A stretch of 64,000 nucleotides of DNA, taken from Helicobacter suis (GTDB lineage: Bacteria > Campylobacterota > Campylobacteria > Campylobacterales > Helicobacteraceae). Each line of letters opens with the position of its first letter. Position 1 is the stretch's first letter. The position numbers and the translations under genes were made by a program. Shown here in pieces: positions 17,106 through 26,868 of this stretch. The stretch covers positions 1-64,000 of the forward strand of contig NZ_CABIKE010000008.1 of the NCBI RefSeq assembly GCF_902196135.1, written 5' to 3'. Under the pieces are notes generated by a model. It was not told the origin of the DNA and did not search any database. It saw nothing but the letters and a program-made list of their open reading frames with translations.

Positions 17106-18827
17106 TTGCATTTGCGTTTTTTATGCACTCTCTTACCAGTTTTTCTAGGCGCTAATGGTTTTCAGATCTCCCAGCAAAGCCTTAATGGTACGGCTTTAGA
17201 TTCAGCTTATATTGCCGGAGCCAGAGGAGCAGATGCGAGTTATTATAACCCCGCTAACATGGGTTTTGAAAATGATTTAGGGGAAAATCGTAGCGAGTTT
17301 GAAATAACAAGCACGGTGATTAATATCCCCGCCTTTAAATTTATGGTACCTACAAGTAATCAAGGGCTTTATTCAGCAACAACGCTTAAAGTTAATAAAT
17401 CCCAAGAAAATATGGAACAAATCGCACAGGATCTAGGGCTTGGCAATTTGGCTAATGCAATTTTACACCATCTGGTAAATCAAGGTGTAAAAGATGTTCA
17501 GCAACTCATTAACGATTTACAGAATATGACTAACCAGAAAGTGATCACAGTGGCCTCTTTGCCTAGTAATCAAGTGGTACCGGGCTGGACCGGTACAACT
17601 AATTTTGTCTTGCCTAAATTCTTTTATAAAAGCCGTACCCATAATGGTTTTACTTTTGGGGGGAGTTTTACCGCCCCCTCAGGTCTTGGCATGAAATGGC
17701 ATGGACAGGGGGGGGAGTTTTTACGCGATGTGTTTATCATGATGGTCCAAGTAGCCCCTAGCATTAGTTATACCATTGGCCAACGCTTTTCTATTGGCCT
17801 TGCTGCTAGAGGGCTTTATGCCACCGGGAGTTTTAATAACACCGTTTATGTGCCCTTACATGGGGCTTCTGTGCTTAGCGGGAGTCAAATCATTGGTTTA
17901 CCCAATGATGTTTTTAGTGGCCAAGTACCCTCTAGCATGCGTGAAAAACTAGCACAAATTGGCGATAAGGCTGCTGCTAATTGTACCCCCAATATGGATC
18001 AAAATGGCCCTGCGTGCATGCAATATTACAATCAGCTTAAAAATGTGATGCGCGATAGCGGGTTACAAGAAGCTATTTCAGATTTATACGGCACTTCTAA
18101 GGTGGTTCAATCTAGTAATGGGAGTTCTTGGGGCGGGGGGTATAAATTAGGGGCTAGTTTGCGCGTTTTTGATCATGGCATGTTTTCGGTGGTCTATAAT
18201 AGCAGTGTTACTTTTAATATGCATGGCAATCTCACCGCTTTAACCCAGCTAGGCCCCAGTTTAGGCAATGTGCTAACTAAGGGGAGTTTAAATATCAATG
18301 TTTCTTTGCCTGAAATCCTTAATGTAGCCTATGCCCATGAGTTTTTCAAACACCATTTGCGTATTGAGGGGGTGTATGAACGCACTTTTTGGAGTCAGGG
18401 CAATAAATTTTTAGTAACCCCAGATTTTGCTAATGCGAGCTATCAGGGTGTGGGGGGCACGGTGCAATATCTAAGTTCTGAGACTCTTAAAAAAATGGTA
18501 GGACTTGCAGATTTTAGCGGGGTGATGAATATGGGAGCAGGTTGGAGAGATACTAATACTTTTAGACTTGGTGCAACTTACATGAGCCGTAGTTTACGCC
18601 TCATGGGAGCTCTTGCCTACGATCAAGCCCCTAGCCCTCAAGATGCAATTGGCATTCCTGATTCTAATGGTTATGCAATCGCCTTTGGTGCTAAGTATAA
18701 TTTTAGAGGCTTTGATATTGGTTGGGGCGGTACTTTTATCTTTAAAAGTAACCGCAATAGTTATTACCAATCTAGTAATTTAGGGCAGTTGCGTATCTTT
18801 TCTGCCTCTTTGGGTTACCGCTGGTAG
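17106..18827 (+). CDS. ompP1: FadL/OmpP1-type outer membrane transport protein
   Basis: 573-residue beta-barrel for uptake of hydrophobic substrates. TTG start after GGGAG, signal peptide LCTLLPVFLGANG, then the FadL hallmark G-A-D-A-S-Y-Y-N-P-A-N near residues 37-48, where the N-P-A turn lines the barrel hatch. The rest has barrel-like alternation and ends in G-Y-R-W. A long Gln/Asn/Leu-rich insert (about 95-140) replaces part of the usual N-terminal region. Gene order with the two lipoprotein genes suggests one transcript. Substrate unknown. Confidence 0.87.
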   Translation: MHLRFLCTLLPVFLGANGFQISQQSLNGTALDSAYIAGARGADASYYNPANMGFENDLGENRSEFEITSTVINIPAFKFMVPTSNQGLYSATTLKVNKSQENMEQIAQDLGLGNLANAILHHLVNQGVKDVQQLINDLQNMTNQKVITVASLPSNQVVPGWTGTTNFVLPKFFYKSRTHNGFTFGGSFTAPSGLGMKWHGQGGEFLRDVFIMMVQVAPSISYTIGQRFSIGLAARGLYATGSFNNTVYVPLHGASVLSGSQIIGLPNDVFSGQVPSSMREKLAQIGDKAAANCTPNMDQNGPACMQYYNQLKNVMRDSGLQEAISDLYGTSKVVQSSNGSSWGGGYKLGASLRVFDHGMFSVVYNSSVTFNMHGNLTALTQLGPSLGNVLTKGSLNINVSLPEILNVAYAHEFFKHHLRIEGVYERTFWSQGNKFLVTPDFANASYQGVGGTVQYLSSETLKKMVGLADFSGVMNMGAGWRDTNTFRLGATYMSRSLRLMGALAYDQAPSPQDAIGIPDSNGYAIAFGAKYNFRGFDIGWGGTFIFKSNRNSYYQSSNLGQLRIFSASLGYRW

Positions 18828-18868
18828 CCTTTGATTTGCTAAACTCTATAAAATTTAAAAGGAAAACC

Positions 18869-19291
18869 ATGCCTGTTTCTAGTCTTTATGTGAAAAACCG
18901 TATCCGCGGAAAAATCTCTTTACATGAGAGAGGAGAGGGTAAATACCGTGTACATTTTGGAGCTAAGGATGTGGTGGTGCAAGCTAAATGTCTTTCTACT
19001 GAAGTAGAGGACTACCAAGAAGATGATGAGATCACCATTGTTCTTAAAGTATTAGAGGTGCTTATCCCCAATTTTACACAACAACTCAAACTAGACCCCA
19101 TGGCCTTTACAGGACGGATTTTAAGCATTAAGCCCGATCCTAAAGAATCCCAAATGAGGCGTGTTGAAGTCAGTTTACATGATTGTAGTGTGGATTTTGT
19201 TCTAGATCAAGGTTCTGTTGAGCTTTACCATTTAGCCGATGGCAAAGAATTAGTACTTTTTTGTAAGCCTGAGCACACCACTTTTTATTAA
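18869..19291 (+). CDS. Small cytoplasmic protein, possibly TOBE-like (unknown function)
   Basis: 140 residues from ATG 18869, preceded by AAAGGAAAACC; the upstream TTG at 18836 lacks a site. No signal peptide or membrane segment. The opening V-K-N-R-I-R-G-K-I-S and the beta-rich pattern resemble the OB-type TOBE modules that bind molybdate or sit at the end of ABC ATPases, and there may be two such modules (GKISLH, GRILSI). The similarity is weak and no ligand residues can be named. A TATAAA/TAAAAT sequence at 18847-18854 may drive it. Closest context is the FadL-like gene. Confidence 0.6.
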   Translation: MPVSSLYVKNRIRGKISLHERGEGKYRVHFGAKDVVVQAKCLSTEVEDYQEDDEITIVLKVLEVLIPNFTQQLKLDPMAFTGRILSIKPDPKESQMRRVEVSLHDCSVDFVLDQGSVELYHLADGKELVLFCKPEHTTFY

Positions 19292-19386
19292 GAGGCTTGG
19301 AGGCTTATTCTAAGATCAATGAAAACACCCTAGCAAGCCTTATCTAAGGCGATCTTTTATTATTTTTTGGTTATGATTCTGGCTTG

Positions 19387-19392
19387 TAAAAT
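19387..19392 (+). promoter_or_regulatory. Possible -10 box for the PAP2 gene
   Basis: TAAAAT within GCTTGTAAAATGC, leaving a leader of about 10 bases to ATG 19409. A small inverted repeat GCCTTA-TC-TAAGGC at 19337-19350, followed by TTTTATTATTTTTT, may end the preceding transcript. Confidence 0.4.
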
Positions 19393-19408
19393 GCAATGGG
19401 AGTGAAAT

Positions 19409-20080
19409 ATGCAAGTTCCCTATAAGGGCAAGCGTAGCGCAGTGGTTTGGGCTTTGTGGATTTTAGGGGGCGTGCTGTTTATTTTATTGGGCTTAGAAAC
19501 TATGTGTGTTAAAGAAAACCATATTTTTATACAAAATTTAGATGTTTTCTTTATCTCTTTAATTCGCTCTAACCCTTCCCCTACAGAAAGCCATCTTTGG
19601 TTATCCATTGTGCAAGCTAGTACTTGGTTTGCACAGTCTAGGCTTACTATTCCTCTAGCTTTTTTAATCGCGCTTTATTGGGTGTTTTTAAAGCGTTATG
19701 CTTTGGGGATTTGGTTTTTTAGTACCGTGCTAATTGGCGAAATTGCACTTAAGATTTTTAAGAATGTGATGCAAAGACCACGCCCCCCCACTAACGGTGT
19801 TTTAGCCTTTGCTCATGGTTTTAGTTATCCTAGCGGGCATGCGCTGGCGGCTAGTTTATTTTATGGTTTGCTCTTGTTTCTTATATGTTTGGGGCATTTA
19901 AGCAAAAGTGTTAAGGGGATACTGTGTTGTGTCTTATTGCTATGGATTTTATTTATGATGTATGATAGGGTTTATTTAGGCGTGCATTACCCCACTGATG
20001 TGTTAGGAGGCTTTTTTATGGGTATCGCGTGGGTGTCTTGTTCTATGGGCTTTTATCTTGGATTTTTAAAACGGCACTAA
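19409..20080 (+). CDS. PAP2-family membrane phosphatase
   Basis: 223 residues with about five or six membrane helices. The three PAP2 motifs are present: K-N-V-M-Q-R-P-R-P-P (about 121-130), P-S-G-H (about 143-146), and Y-D-R-V-Y-L-G-V-H-Y-P-T-D (about 188-200), with the active-site His and Arg. The enzyme would remove phosphate from a lipid such as undecaprenyl pyrophosphate, phosphatidylglycerol phosphate or lipid A. Without a tree it cannot be assigned to LpxE, LpxF or PgpB. H. pylori has several paralogues. It lies directly before fliF but has no evident flagellar role. Confidence 0.88.
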   Translation: MQVPYKGKRSAVVWALWILGGVLFILLGLETMCVKENHIFIQNLDVFFISLIRSNPSPTESHLWLSIVQASTWFAQSRLTIPLAFLIALYWVFLKRYALGIWFFSTVLIGEIALKIFKNVMQRPRPPTNGVLAFAHGFSYPSGHALAASLFYGLLLFLICLGHLSKSVKGILCCVLLLWILFMMYDRVYLGVHYPTDVLGGFFMGIAWVSCSMGFYLGFLKRH

Positions 20081-20103
20081 TTTTTAGCTCTTTAGGATAG
20101 TTT

Positions 20104-21807
20104 GTGGATTTTAAGAGTCTACTACAGCAGGTTATCAGCTTTTTTTCAAAACTTAATAGAGCACAAAAGATCACAATCGTTACAGCTGTAACGCTCATTG
20201 TAGCCTTTTTGGTGTTTCTACTTATTTACCCCACCCATGATAAGGGTGATTTAAGCGGCTATGGAGTCTTGTTTGAGGGCATGGATAATAGCGATAATGC
20301 TTTAATCCTCCAACATCTCCAACAAAAGCACATTCCCTATAAAATCCCCAAAGAAGACACGATTTTAATCCCCAGAGATCGCATCTATGAAGAGCGCATT
20401 TCTTTAGCTTCACAGGGCATTCCAAAAACTAGCAAGGTGGGTTATGAAATCTTTGATATTAAAGATTTTGGGGCAACAGATTTTGATCAAAATATCAAAT
20501 ATATCCGCGCCATTGAAGGAGAACTTAGCCGTACAATTGAAAGCCTCAATCCGATAGAAAAGGCTAATGTTCACATTGCTATCCCTAAAGATAGTGTTTT
20601 TGTAAGCCATGAGATTCCGCCTACTGCCTCTGTTATGCTTAAAATTAAACCCAACATGCGCCTTTTACCAAGGCAAATCATCGGGATTAAAAACCTCATC
20701 GCCGCCTCTGTGCCTAAACTTACGGTAGAGAATGTTAAATTAGTTAATGAAAATGGCGAGCCTTTGGGAGAAAACGATCAGTTAGATACTACCCGCGAAT
20801 TAGCCCAAGCCCAGTTGCGCTACAAACAAAACTTTGAAAATATGCTAGAGAGTAAGATCGCTAATATCTTAGCGCCCATTGTAGGCGGAAGAGATAAGGT
20901 TGTAGCGCGGGTGAATGCCGAATTTGATTTTAGCCAAAAAAAGAGCACTAAAGAAACTTTTGATCCGAATAATGTTGTGCGCAGCGAGCAGACAATGGAG
21001 GAAAAGAAAGAAGGTTTGCCTAAAAAGCAAGTAGGGGGAGTGCCGGGTGTGGTGAGTAATATTGGGCCTGTGCAGGGGATAGCCAATGATCAACTTAAGG
21101 AAAAATATGAAAAATCTACCAACACCACTAATTATGAAGTGGGTAAAATGGTTAGTGAAATTAAGGGTGAGTTTGGGGTACTCACGCGCCTTAATGCAGC
21201 CGTTGTAGTAGATGGTAAATACCAAAAGGTTAATAAAAATGGGACGGAGAGCATGGAGTATGTGGCGCTTTCTGCTGCTGAAATGGATCAAATCAACGCG
21301 CTAGTTAAACAAGCCATTGGCTATAACCAGAATCGAGGCGATGCGGTTACAGTGAGCAATTTTGAGTTTAACGCTAAATCTACAAAATATGTACCCATGA
21401 GTGCGTATGAAAGAGTGGTGGCCACTACAGAAAAGGTATTAGGTCCTTTTTCCTCTCTCTTTAAATATATCATTGTTGGGCTAGTGCTTTATGTCTTTTA
21501 TAAAAAGATCATTACACCCTTCAGCCAGCGCATGCTAGAAATCCAACCCGATGAGGAGGAACAAGTACAATCTCTCTTTGCGACTGAAGAAGAAGACGAT
21601 GAGGAGGTAGATAAATTTGGTGAAATGCGTAAAAAAGTAGAAGATCAACTTGGTTTGAGTGCAAGCTTTGATGAGGAGGATGTGAAGTATGATATTATGC
21701 TAGAGCGGGTACGCCATTCTTTAAAAGAAAAACCCGAAGAGATCGCCTCTATGTTTAAATTGCTGATTAAAGATGAGGTTGCTATTACTAATACGAAGGA
21801 AAAATGA
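20104..21807 (+). CDS. fliF: Flagellar MS-ring protein FliF
   Basis: 567 residues. Two membrane helices (about 22-43 and 450-468) flank a large periplasmic ring-building region with G-Y-E-I-F-D and the conserved RAIEGELSRTIESL. The C-terminal cytoplasmic tail is acidic (EEEDDEEVDKFGEM) and ends in a segment that binds FliG. GTG start with an AGGA site. The stop overlaps the fliG start (ATGA). Confidence 0.97.
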   Translation: MDFKSLLQQVISFFSKLNRAQKITIVTAVTLIVAFLVFLLIYPTHDKGDLSGYGVLFEGMDNSDNALILQHLQQKHIPYKIPKEDTILIPRDRIYEERISLASQGIPKTSKVGYEIFDIKDFGATDFDQNIKYIRAIEGELSRTIESLNPIEKANVHIAIPKDSVFVSHEIPPTASVMLKIKPNMRLLPRQIIGIKNLIAASVPKLTVENVKLVNENGEPLGENDQLDTTRELAQAQLRYKQNFENMLESKIANILAPIVGGRDKVVARVNAEFDFSQKKSTKETFDPNNVVRSEQTMEEKKEGLPKKQVGGVPGVVSNIGPVQGIANDQLKEKYEKSTNTTNYEVGKMVSEIKGEFGVLTRLNAAVVVDGKYQKVNKNGTESMEYVALSAAEMDQINALVKQAIGYNQNRGDAVTVSNFEFNAKSTKYVPMSAYERVVATTEKVLGPFSSLFKYIIVGLVLYVFYKKIITPFSQRMLEIQPDEEEQVQSLFATEEEDDEEVDKFGEMRKKVEDQLGLSASFDEEDVKYDIMLERVRHSLKEKPEEIASMFKLLIKDEVAITNTKEK

Positions 21808-22835
21808 TGGCTAAACTAACTCCTAGACAGAAATCACAATTAGACGAATTTACCATGTCTGAAAAGATCGCTATTTTACTCATTCAGGTGGGCGAGGAAG
21901 CAACGGCGGGGATTTTACGCCATTTAGATGTGGATTCAATTACTGAAATTAGTAAGCAAATTGTCCAACTTAACGGCACAGATAAGGCCATCGGCGCGGC
22001 GGTTTTAGAAGAATTCTTTGCGATTTTACAATCCAACCAATACATCAACACCGGTGGGATTGAGTATGCTAGAGAACTTTTAATTAAGGCCTTAGGCCCT
22101 GAGCAGGCTAAAATCATTTTAGAAAAACTTAGCCGTAGTTTACAAACCCAAAAGAATTTTTCGTATCTAGGGCGTATCAAACCCCAACAACTAGCCGACT
22201 TTATCATTAACGAACACCCCCAAACTATCGCGCTCATCTTAGCCCATATGGAATCACCTAATGCTGCTGAAACTTTAAGTTTCTTCCCAGATGACATGAA
22301 AGCTGAGGTGAGTATTAGAATGGCGAGTTTAGGCGATATTTCGCCTCAGGTAGTTAAGCGGGTTTCAACCGTGCTAGAAAATAAACTAGAGGCACTCACT
22401 AGCTATAAAGTAGAAGTAGGGGGCTTGCGTGCGGTGGCTGAAATCTTTAACCGCTTAGGCCAAAAGGCGGCTAAAACCACCCTTGCGCGTATTGAAAATA
22501 TTGATGCTAAATTAGCCAATGATATTAAAGAGATGATGTTTACCTTTGAGGATATTAGTAGCCTAGATAACTTTGCGATCCGTGAAATCCTCAAAGTGGC
22601 GGATAAAAAAGATCTCACCTTAGCCCTTAAAACTTCTACTGAAGAGTTAAAAACTAAGTTTTTAAGCAACATGAGTAGCCGCGCTAGCGATCAATTTATT
22701 GAGGAAATGGCGTATTTGGGAGCGGTTAAAATTAAAGATGTTGAATCTGCGCAACGAAAAATTATTGAGATTGTCCAGTCTCTAGCCGAAAAAGGCGTGA
22801 TCCAAATGGGTGGCGAGGAAGATATTGTTGAATAA
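21804..22835 (+). CDS. fliG: Flagellar motor switch protein FliG
   Basis: 343 residues, the usual length for Helicobacter. The middle domain has the EHPQ motif (NEHPQTIALILAHM, about 133-146) that contacts FliM. The C-terminal torque domain carries the charged helix (MFTFEDISSLDNFAIREILK, about 247-266) that meets the stator. Translationally coupled to fliF. Confidence 0.98.
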   Translation: MMAKLTPRQKSQLDEFTMSEKIAILLIQVGEEATAGILRHLDVDSITEISKQIVQLNGTDKAIGAAVLEEFFAILQSNQYINTGGIEYARELLIKALGPEQAKIILEKLSRSLQTQKNFSYLGRIKPQQLADFIINEHPQTIALILAHMESPNAAETLSFFPDDMKAEVSIRMASLGDISPQVVKRVSTVLENKLEALTSYKVEVGGLRAVAEIFNRLGQKAAKTTLARIENIDAKLANDIKEMMFTFEDISSLDNFAIREILKVADKKDLTLALKTSTEELKTKFLSNMSSRASDQFIEEMAYLGAVKIKDVESAQRKIIEIVQSLAEKGVIQMGGEEDIVE

Positions 22836-23631
22836 CTTAGGTGATGAAAATTTAATCCCTAAGGAGGACCTTGAAAAACATAGCATTAGAAAATACACCT
22901 TTAAATCCCTAGCCGATCTGAGTACTGAAACACCGGAAGAAAAAAAGCAAAAGAGAGAAAATAAACAAGAAGAGTTACAAGAAGAATCAGATGAAGGGCC
23001 GGTTGTACGCTCTATCCAGCAAGAAAACGATCTCATTGAATGTTTGCTTAAAAAAACAGATGAACTTTCTAGCCATTTAGCTAAGCTACAAATGCAATTT
23101 GAAAAAACCCAAGAGGAAAACCAACAGCTTATCCAGCAAACCAGAGAAGATAGCTATAAAATTGGTTTTAAAGAGGGTGAGGAAAAGGCTAAGAATGATT
23201 TAAACGCTAGCATTGATGAGGAAAAAAAGCATCTTTTACAATCTATTACTACTATTGATCAAACCATGCAGCAATCACAAGGCCATTTAGAAACTTTAGA
23301 GAAAGAATTAAGCGCAATCGCTGTTGAAATTGCTAAAGAAGTGATTGTTAAAGAAGTGGAGCAAAAAAGCCAAGAGGTGGCCTTAGCCTTAGCTAAGGAA
23401 TTACTCAAAAATATCATGGATGCAACAGATATTTGCATGAAAGTTAACACCCTAGATTATCCTTTTCTCTTACAAAACCTTAAAGACTTACCCAAGATCA
23501 AACTTGAGCCTAGCGATGCCATTGCTAAGGGCGGGGTGCTTATTAGCAGTTCTCAGGGTAATATTGATGGGAATTTAATGGCGCGTTATAAAAACCTTAA
23601 AGAGAGCGTGCTGGATAATTTAAAGGTCTAA
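22810..23631 (+). CDS. fliH: Flagellar export ATPase regulator FliH
   Basis: Negative regulator and peripheral stalk of the flagellar export ATPase FliI. It is rich in Glu, Lys and Gln. A coiled-coil middle (about 70-170) is followed by a C-terminal domain (from about 170, IAVEIAKEVIVKEVE...) related to the F1 delta subunit. The start is uncertain. GTG 22810 overlaps fliG by 26 bases, but the GAGGAAG sequence at 22815-22821 points to TTG 22825 or 22828 as the real initiation codon, giving M-N-N-L-G-D-E. Coupled to fliG and followed after one base by dxs. Confidence 0.9.
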   Translation: MARKILLNNLGDENLIPKEDLEKHSIRKYTFKSLADLSTETPEEKKQKRENKQEELQEESDEGPVVRSIQQENDLIECLLKKTDELSSHLAKLQMQFEKTQEENQQLIQQTREDSYKIGFKEGEEKAKNDLNASIDEEKKHLLQSITTIDQTMQQSQGHLETLEKELSAIAVEIAKEVIVKEVEQKSQEVALALAKELLKNIMDATDICMKVNTLDYPFLLQNLKDLPKIKLEPSDAIAKGGVLISSSQGNIDGNLMARYKNLKESVLDNLKV

Positions 23632-23632
23632 T

Positions 23633-25465
23633 ATGGCAGAGTTAGAAGTCTTTCAAAAGGATATAGCAGATTTAGAGCGGGTTTGTGCGCTAATTAGAGA
23701 GCGGATTTTAGAGGTGGTGAGTGCTAATGGCGGGCATTTAAGTTCTTCTTTGGGCGCTATTGAGCTTATTGTGGGGTTACATAGCGTTTTTGATAAAAAT
23801 AAACACCCCTTTATTTTTGATACTAGCCACCAAGCCTACGCGCATAAACTTTTAACAGGGCGTTTTGAAAGTTTTAGTACTCTGCGCCAAATTGGAGGGT
23901 TAAGCGGGTTTGTTCGGCCTAGTGAATCGCCCTATGATTATTGTATTGCTGGGCATAGCTCGACGGGGATCTCTTTGGGTGTAGGGGTGGCTAAGGCCTA
24001 TGCACTTAAAGGGATTACTTCTGTGCCTGTGGTGATGGTAGGGGATGGGAGTTTAAGCGCCGGGCTAGCCTATGAAGCTTTAGATGAATTAGGCGATCGC
24101 AAATACCCACTTGTGATTATACTTAATGATAATGAGATGAGTATTGCCAAACCCATAGGCGCGATTAGTAATGCCCTCTCTCAGTTAATGGCACGCCCCC
24201 TTTATCAGTCTTTTCGCGATAAGATCAAGGCTATTTTAAAATCCATGCCAGATAGTGTGAGTTATTTGGCTAATCGCTTTGAAGAATCGCTTAAACTCAT
24301 CACTCCCGGGATTTTATTTGAAGAGTTAGGCATTAATTATATGGGCCCTCTTGATGGGCATGATTTAGAGGCCATTATTCAAGCGCTTAAATTGGCTAAA
24401 GAAACCAAAGTTCCTTTAATTATCCATGCCCAAACCACAAAGGGTAAGGGCTATGAAATTGCTGAGGGCAAATACGAAAAATGGCACGGGGTGGGGCCTT
24501 TTGATTTAAAAACAGGGCAGAGTTTAAAAAGCGCGCCTAAGGTGATGAGCCCTACAGAGGTATATTCTCAAACCCTTTTAGAATTAAGCGCTCAAGATGA
24601 AAAAATCGTAGGCGTTACAGCAGCTATGCCGGGGGGCACGGGCTTGGGTAAACTTATAGATGCCTATCCTACGCGTTTTTGGGATGTAGCCATTGCTGAA
24701 CAACATGCTGTAACTTCTATGGCAGCTCTAGCTAAAGAGGGTTTTAAACCTTTTGTCAGCATTTATTCTACTTTTTTACAACGCGCCTTTGATCAGATTG
24801 TACATGATGTGGGGATTATGTCCTTGCCTGTTAAGTTTGCCATTGATCGGGCTGGTATTGTAGGCGAAGATGGCGAAACCCATCAGGGTTTATTAGACCT
24901 TGCCTATTTGCGCCCCATTCCTAGCATGACTTTATTAGCCCCTAGAGATAATGCTACTCTCAAACAAGCTATTATTTTTGCTAAAGATCACCAAAGTGGC
25001 CCCTGTGCTTTTAGATACCCAAGAGGATCGTTTTTATTGCCAGAAGGTATCTTTGAGGCTAGGCCCTTTGTGTATGGAGAGTGTGAGTTGCTTTTAAGTA
25101 AGGGGGATATTTTATTTGTGGGCTATGGGAATGGAGTAGGGCGGGCTTATCAGACTTTAAAATTGCTAGAGAGTGAGGGGCTTAAAATTGCGCTTTTAGA
25201 TCTGCGTTTTTTAAAACCACTAGATAGCGCGCTGAAAGAAATTTTACCCCGTTATACACAAATCTATGTTTTTAGCGATGCGTATTTAATAGGCGGTGTG
25301 GCAAGTGCGCTTTTAGAATTTATGGCAGATAGCCCGGTTGCGCTTACAAGCTTTGAACTGGGTAATTTTTATATTTCCCATGGCAACACAAAATTAATAG
25401 AACAATCTTTACAAATTGATCCAACTAGTCTAGCAAAACGGGTTTTAGAGAAAAATACGCATTAA
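23633..25465 (+). CDS. dxs: 1-deoxy-D-xylulose-5-phosphate synthase
   Basis: Thiamine-diphosphate enzyme that joins pyruvate and glyceraldehyde 3-phosphate, the first step of the MEP isoprenoid pathway. Signatures: T-S-H-Q-A-Y-A-H-K (about 63), HSSTGIS, the ThDP motif GDGSLSAG...NDNEMSI (about 139-170), the catalytic Glu in IAEQHAVT (about 362), and DRAGIVGEDGETHQG. 610 residues, full length. Its linkage to fliFGH is as in H. pylori. Confidence 0.97.
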   Translation: MAELEVFQKDIADLERVCALIRERILEVVSANGGHLSSSLGAIELIVGLHSVFDKNKHPFIFDTSHQAYAHKLLTGRFESFSTLRQIGGLSGFVRPSESPYDYCIAGHSSTGISLGVGVAKAYALKGITSVPVVMVGDGSLSAGLAYEALDELGDRKYPLVIILNDNEMSIAKPIGAISNALSQLMARPLYQSFRDKIKAILKSMPDSVSYLANRFEESLKLITPGILFEELGINYMGPLDGHDLEAIIQALKLAKETKVPLIIHAQTTKGKGYEIAEGKYEKWHGVGPFDLKTGQSLKSAPKVMSPTEVYSQTLLELSAQDEKIVGVTAAMPGGTGLGKLIDAYPTRFWDVAIAEQHAVTSMAALAKEGFKPFVSIYSTFLQRAFDQIVHDVGIMSLPVKFAIDRAGIVGEDGETHQGLLDLAYLRPIPSMTLLAPRDNATLKQAIIFAKDHQSGPCAFRYPRGSFLLPEGIFEARPFVYGECELLLSKGDILFVGYGNGVGRAYQTLKLLESEGLKIALLDLRFLKPLDSALKEILPRYTQIYVFSDAYLIGGVASALLEFMADSPVALTSFELGNFYISHGNTKLIEQSLQIDPTSLAKRVLEKNTH

Positions 25466-25581
25466 AACTTTGTAGTACACTTATTGATAAAGAGTGAGAT
25501 TTCTGTCAAAAGCCATAAAAATTGATATTTGTTTAGAAAAACACACCGTATCTCATACACCAATGCATGTAGAAAGCATGC

Positions 25582-25587
25582 TAGAAT
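25582..25587 (+). promoter_or_regulatory. Possible -10 box in the dxs-MFS gap
   Basis: TAGAAT in GCATGCTAGAATGCGCC. It would give an untranslated leader of about 70 bases before ATG 25666. The rest of this 200-base gap shows no RNA gene that I can recognise. Confidence 0.35.
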
Positions 25588-25665
25588 GCGCCGCGATCAT
25601 TAAACTTTAGTTGTACCTAGAGTTTCTAACTTTGATAGAGTGTGTAATTAAAGAATAGAGGTAAT

Positions 25666-26835
25666 ATGCGGCATTATATGAGAATTATCGCGCTTTTGGC
25701 TTGTTCGAGTTTTTGTCTTGGGGTAGCAGAGTTTATCGTTTCTGGGATTTTAACACGCCTAAGTGTGTATTATGGTGTGTCTAATAGTGAGGCAGGAAAT
25801 CTAGCCACCTTTTATGCCTGTGGTGTGGTGGTGGGTGCGCCCATTGTTAGCGTGCTTATTTCCTCATGGAATTATAGAAACCAGCTTGTATTTACCCTTT
25901 CTGTATTTTGTCTTTCAAATGCGGCTGTATTTTTGAGTAATACCCTCTGGGTAGCGCTTGCTGCGCGTTTTATTAGTGGCCTTATGCATGGCTTATTCTT
26001 TGTCATCGCCACAATCATTAGCATTAAAGTTGCGCCCAAATCAAAAACAAGCATGGCATTAAGTCTTATGGCAAGTGGACTTACTATTGCCCTTGTAACA
26101 GGTGTACCTATTGGTATTCTTTTATCCAAAAACTACGGGCTTTTATCCCCCTTTCTCTTGATTGCCTGTTTGAGTTTTTTAGTAGCGCTCCTTGCATTTT
26201 TTGTCATGCCAAAACTTAGCAGCAAACAGGCAAATTTTAAAAACTTAGGCATTGCCTTTAAATATATCCATGTCTGTCAAGGTTTTGTAGTAACCGCGCT
26301 CTCATGTGGTTCTATGTTTGTTGTTTATATTTATTTGCGTATCTTATTAGAACAGCATGATTTTGATCCAGATAGCATTGCTAATATTTATCTAGGCTTT
26401 GGAATAGCTGCCATTTTTGGGAATTTATTTGGAGGCAGGCTTACAGACTCAAAAGGTTCTTTTTCGGCGTTGCGCTTTTTATTAACCGTGCAGATGTTTT
26501 GTTTATGCGCCATGAGTTTTACCCATAGCTTTTCAAAGGGTGTATTAATCGCAAATATCATGGCCTTTGGATTCTTTGGCTGTGCTCTGATTGCGCCGCT
26601 TAAAATGTTAAGTAGCTATCTAGCGCGCACCTTTACGCCAGATACAAAAAATGACACTATCGCATTAAATGAAAGTTCTTTTAATGTAGGAATCACCTTT
26701 GCCTCTCTTGTAGGGGGGCTTGTAGCGCGTTACTTGTATGCAGAACTTAATGGTATCTTTGCTGGTTTATTCGCACTTGGAGCCCTCATCACTCTTTTAT
26801 ATGGCATTAAAAAAGTTTATTTTCGCCAAAAGTAG
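25666..26835 (+). CDS. MFS exporter of the AraJ/SotB/PbuE type (DHA1)
   Basis: 389 residues and 12 predicted membrane helices. The DHA1 motif C-like segment reads LTIALVTGVPIG (about 144-155), and the opening helix LACSSFCLGVAEFIVSGIL is typical of sugar or arabinose efflux and purine efflux proteins. Such carriers use the proton gradient to push out small polar metabolites or drugs; the substrate is not deducible. ATG follows TAGAGGTAAT. It lies alone between dxs and the ABC-F gene. Confidence 0.87.
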   Translation: MRHYMRIIALLACSSFCLGVAEFIVSGILTRLSVYYGVSNSEAGNLATFYACGVVVGAPIVSVLISSWNYRNQLVFTLSVFCLSNAAVFLSNTLWVALAARFISGLMHGLFFVIATIISIKVAPKSKTSMALSLMASGLTIALVTGVPIGILLSKNYGLLSPFLLIACLSFLVALLAFFVMPKLSSKQANFKNLGIAFKYIHVCQGFVVTALSCGSMFVVYIYLRILLEQHDFDPDSIANIYLGFGIAAIFGNLFGGRLTDSKGSFSALRFLLTVQMFCLCAMSFTHSFSKGVLIANIMAFGFFGCALIAPLKMLSSYLARTFTPDTKNDTIALNESSFNVGITFASLVGGLVARYLYAELNGIFAGLFALGALITLLYGIKKVYFRQK

Positions 26836-26868
26836 TTATACTCATCAAAAAACACAATCAGGATTAAC

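Noticed and set aside
20820-21291. Long open frames antisense to fliF.
   Set aside because: They overlap a well-conserved gene and have no ribosome site or protein-like composition; they are by-products of its codon usage.
25466-25665. Riboswitch or small RNA in the gap before the MFS exporter.
   Set aside because: No stable stem with a known consensus could be drawn by eye; only a possible -10 box is supported.
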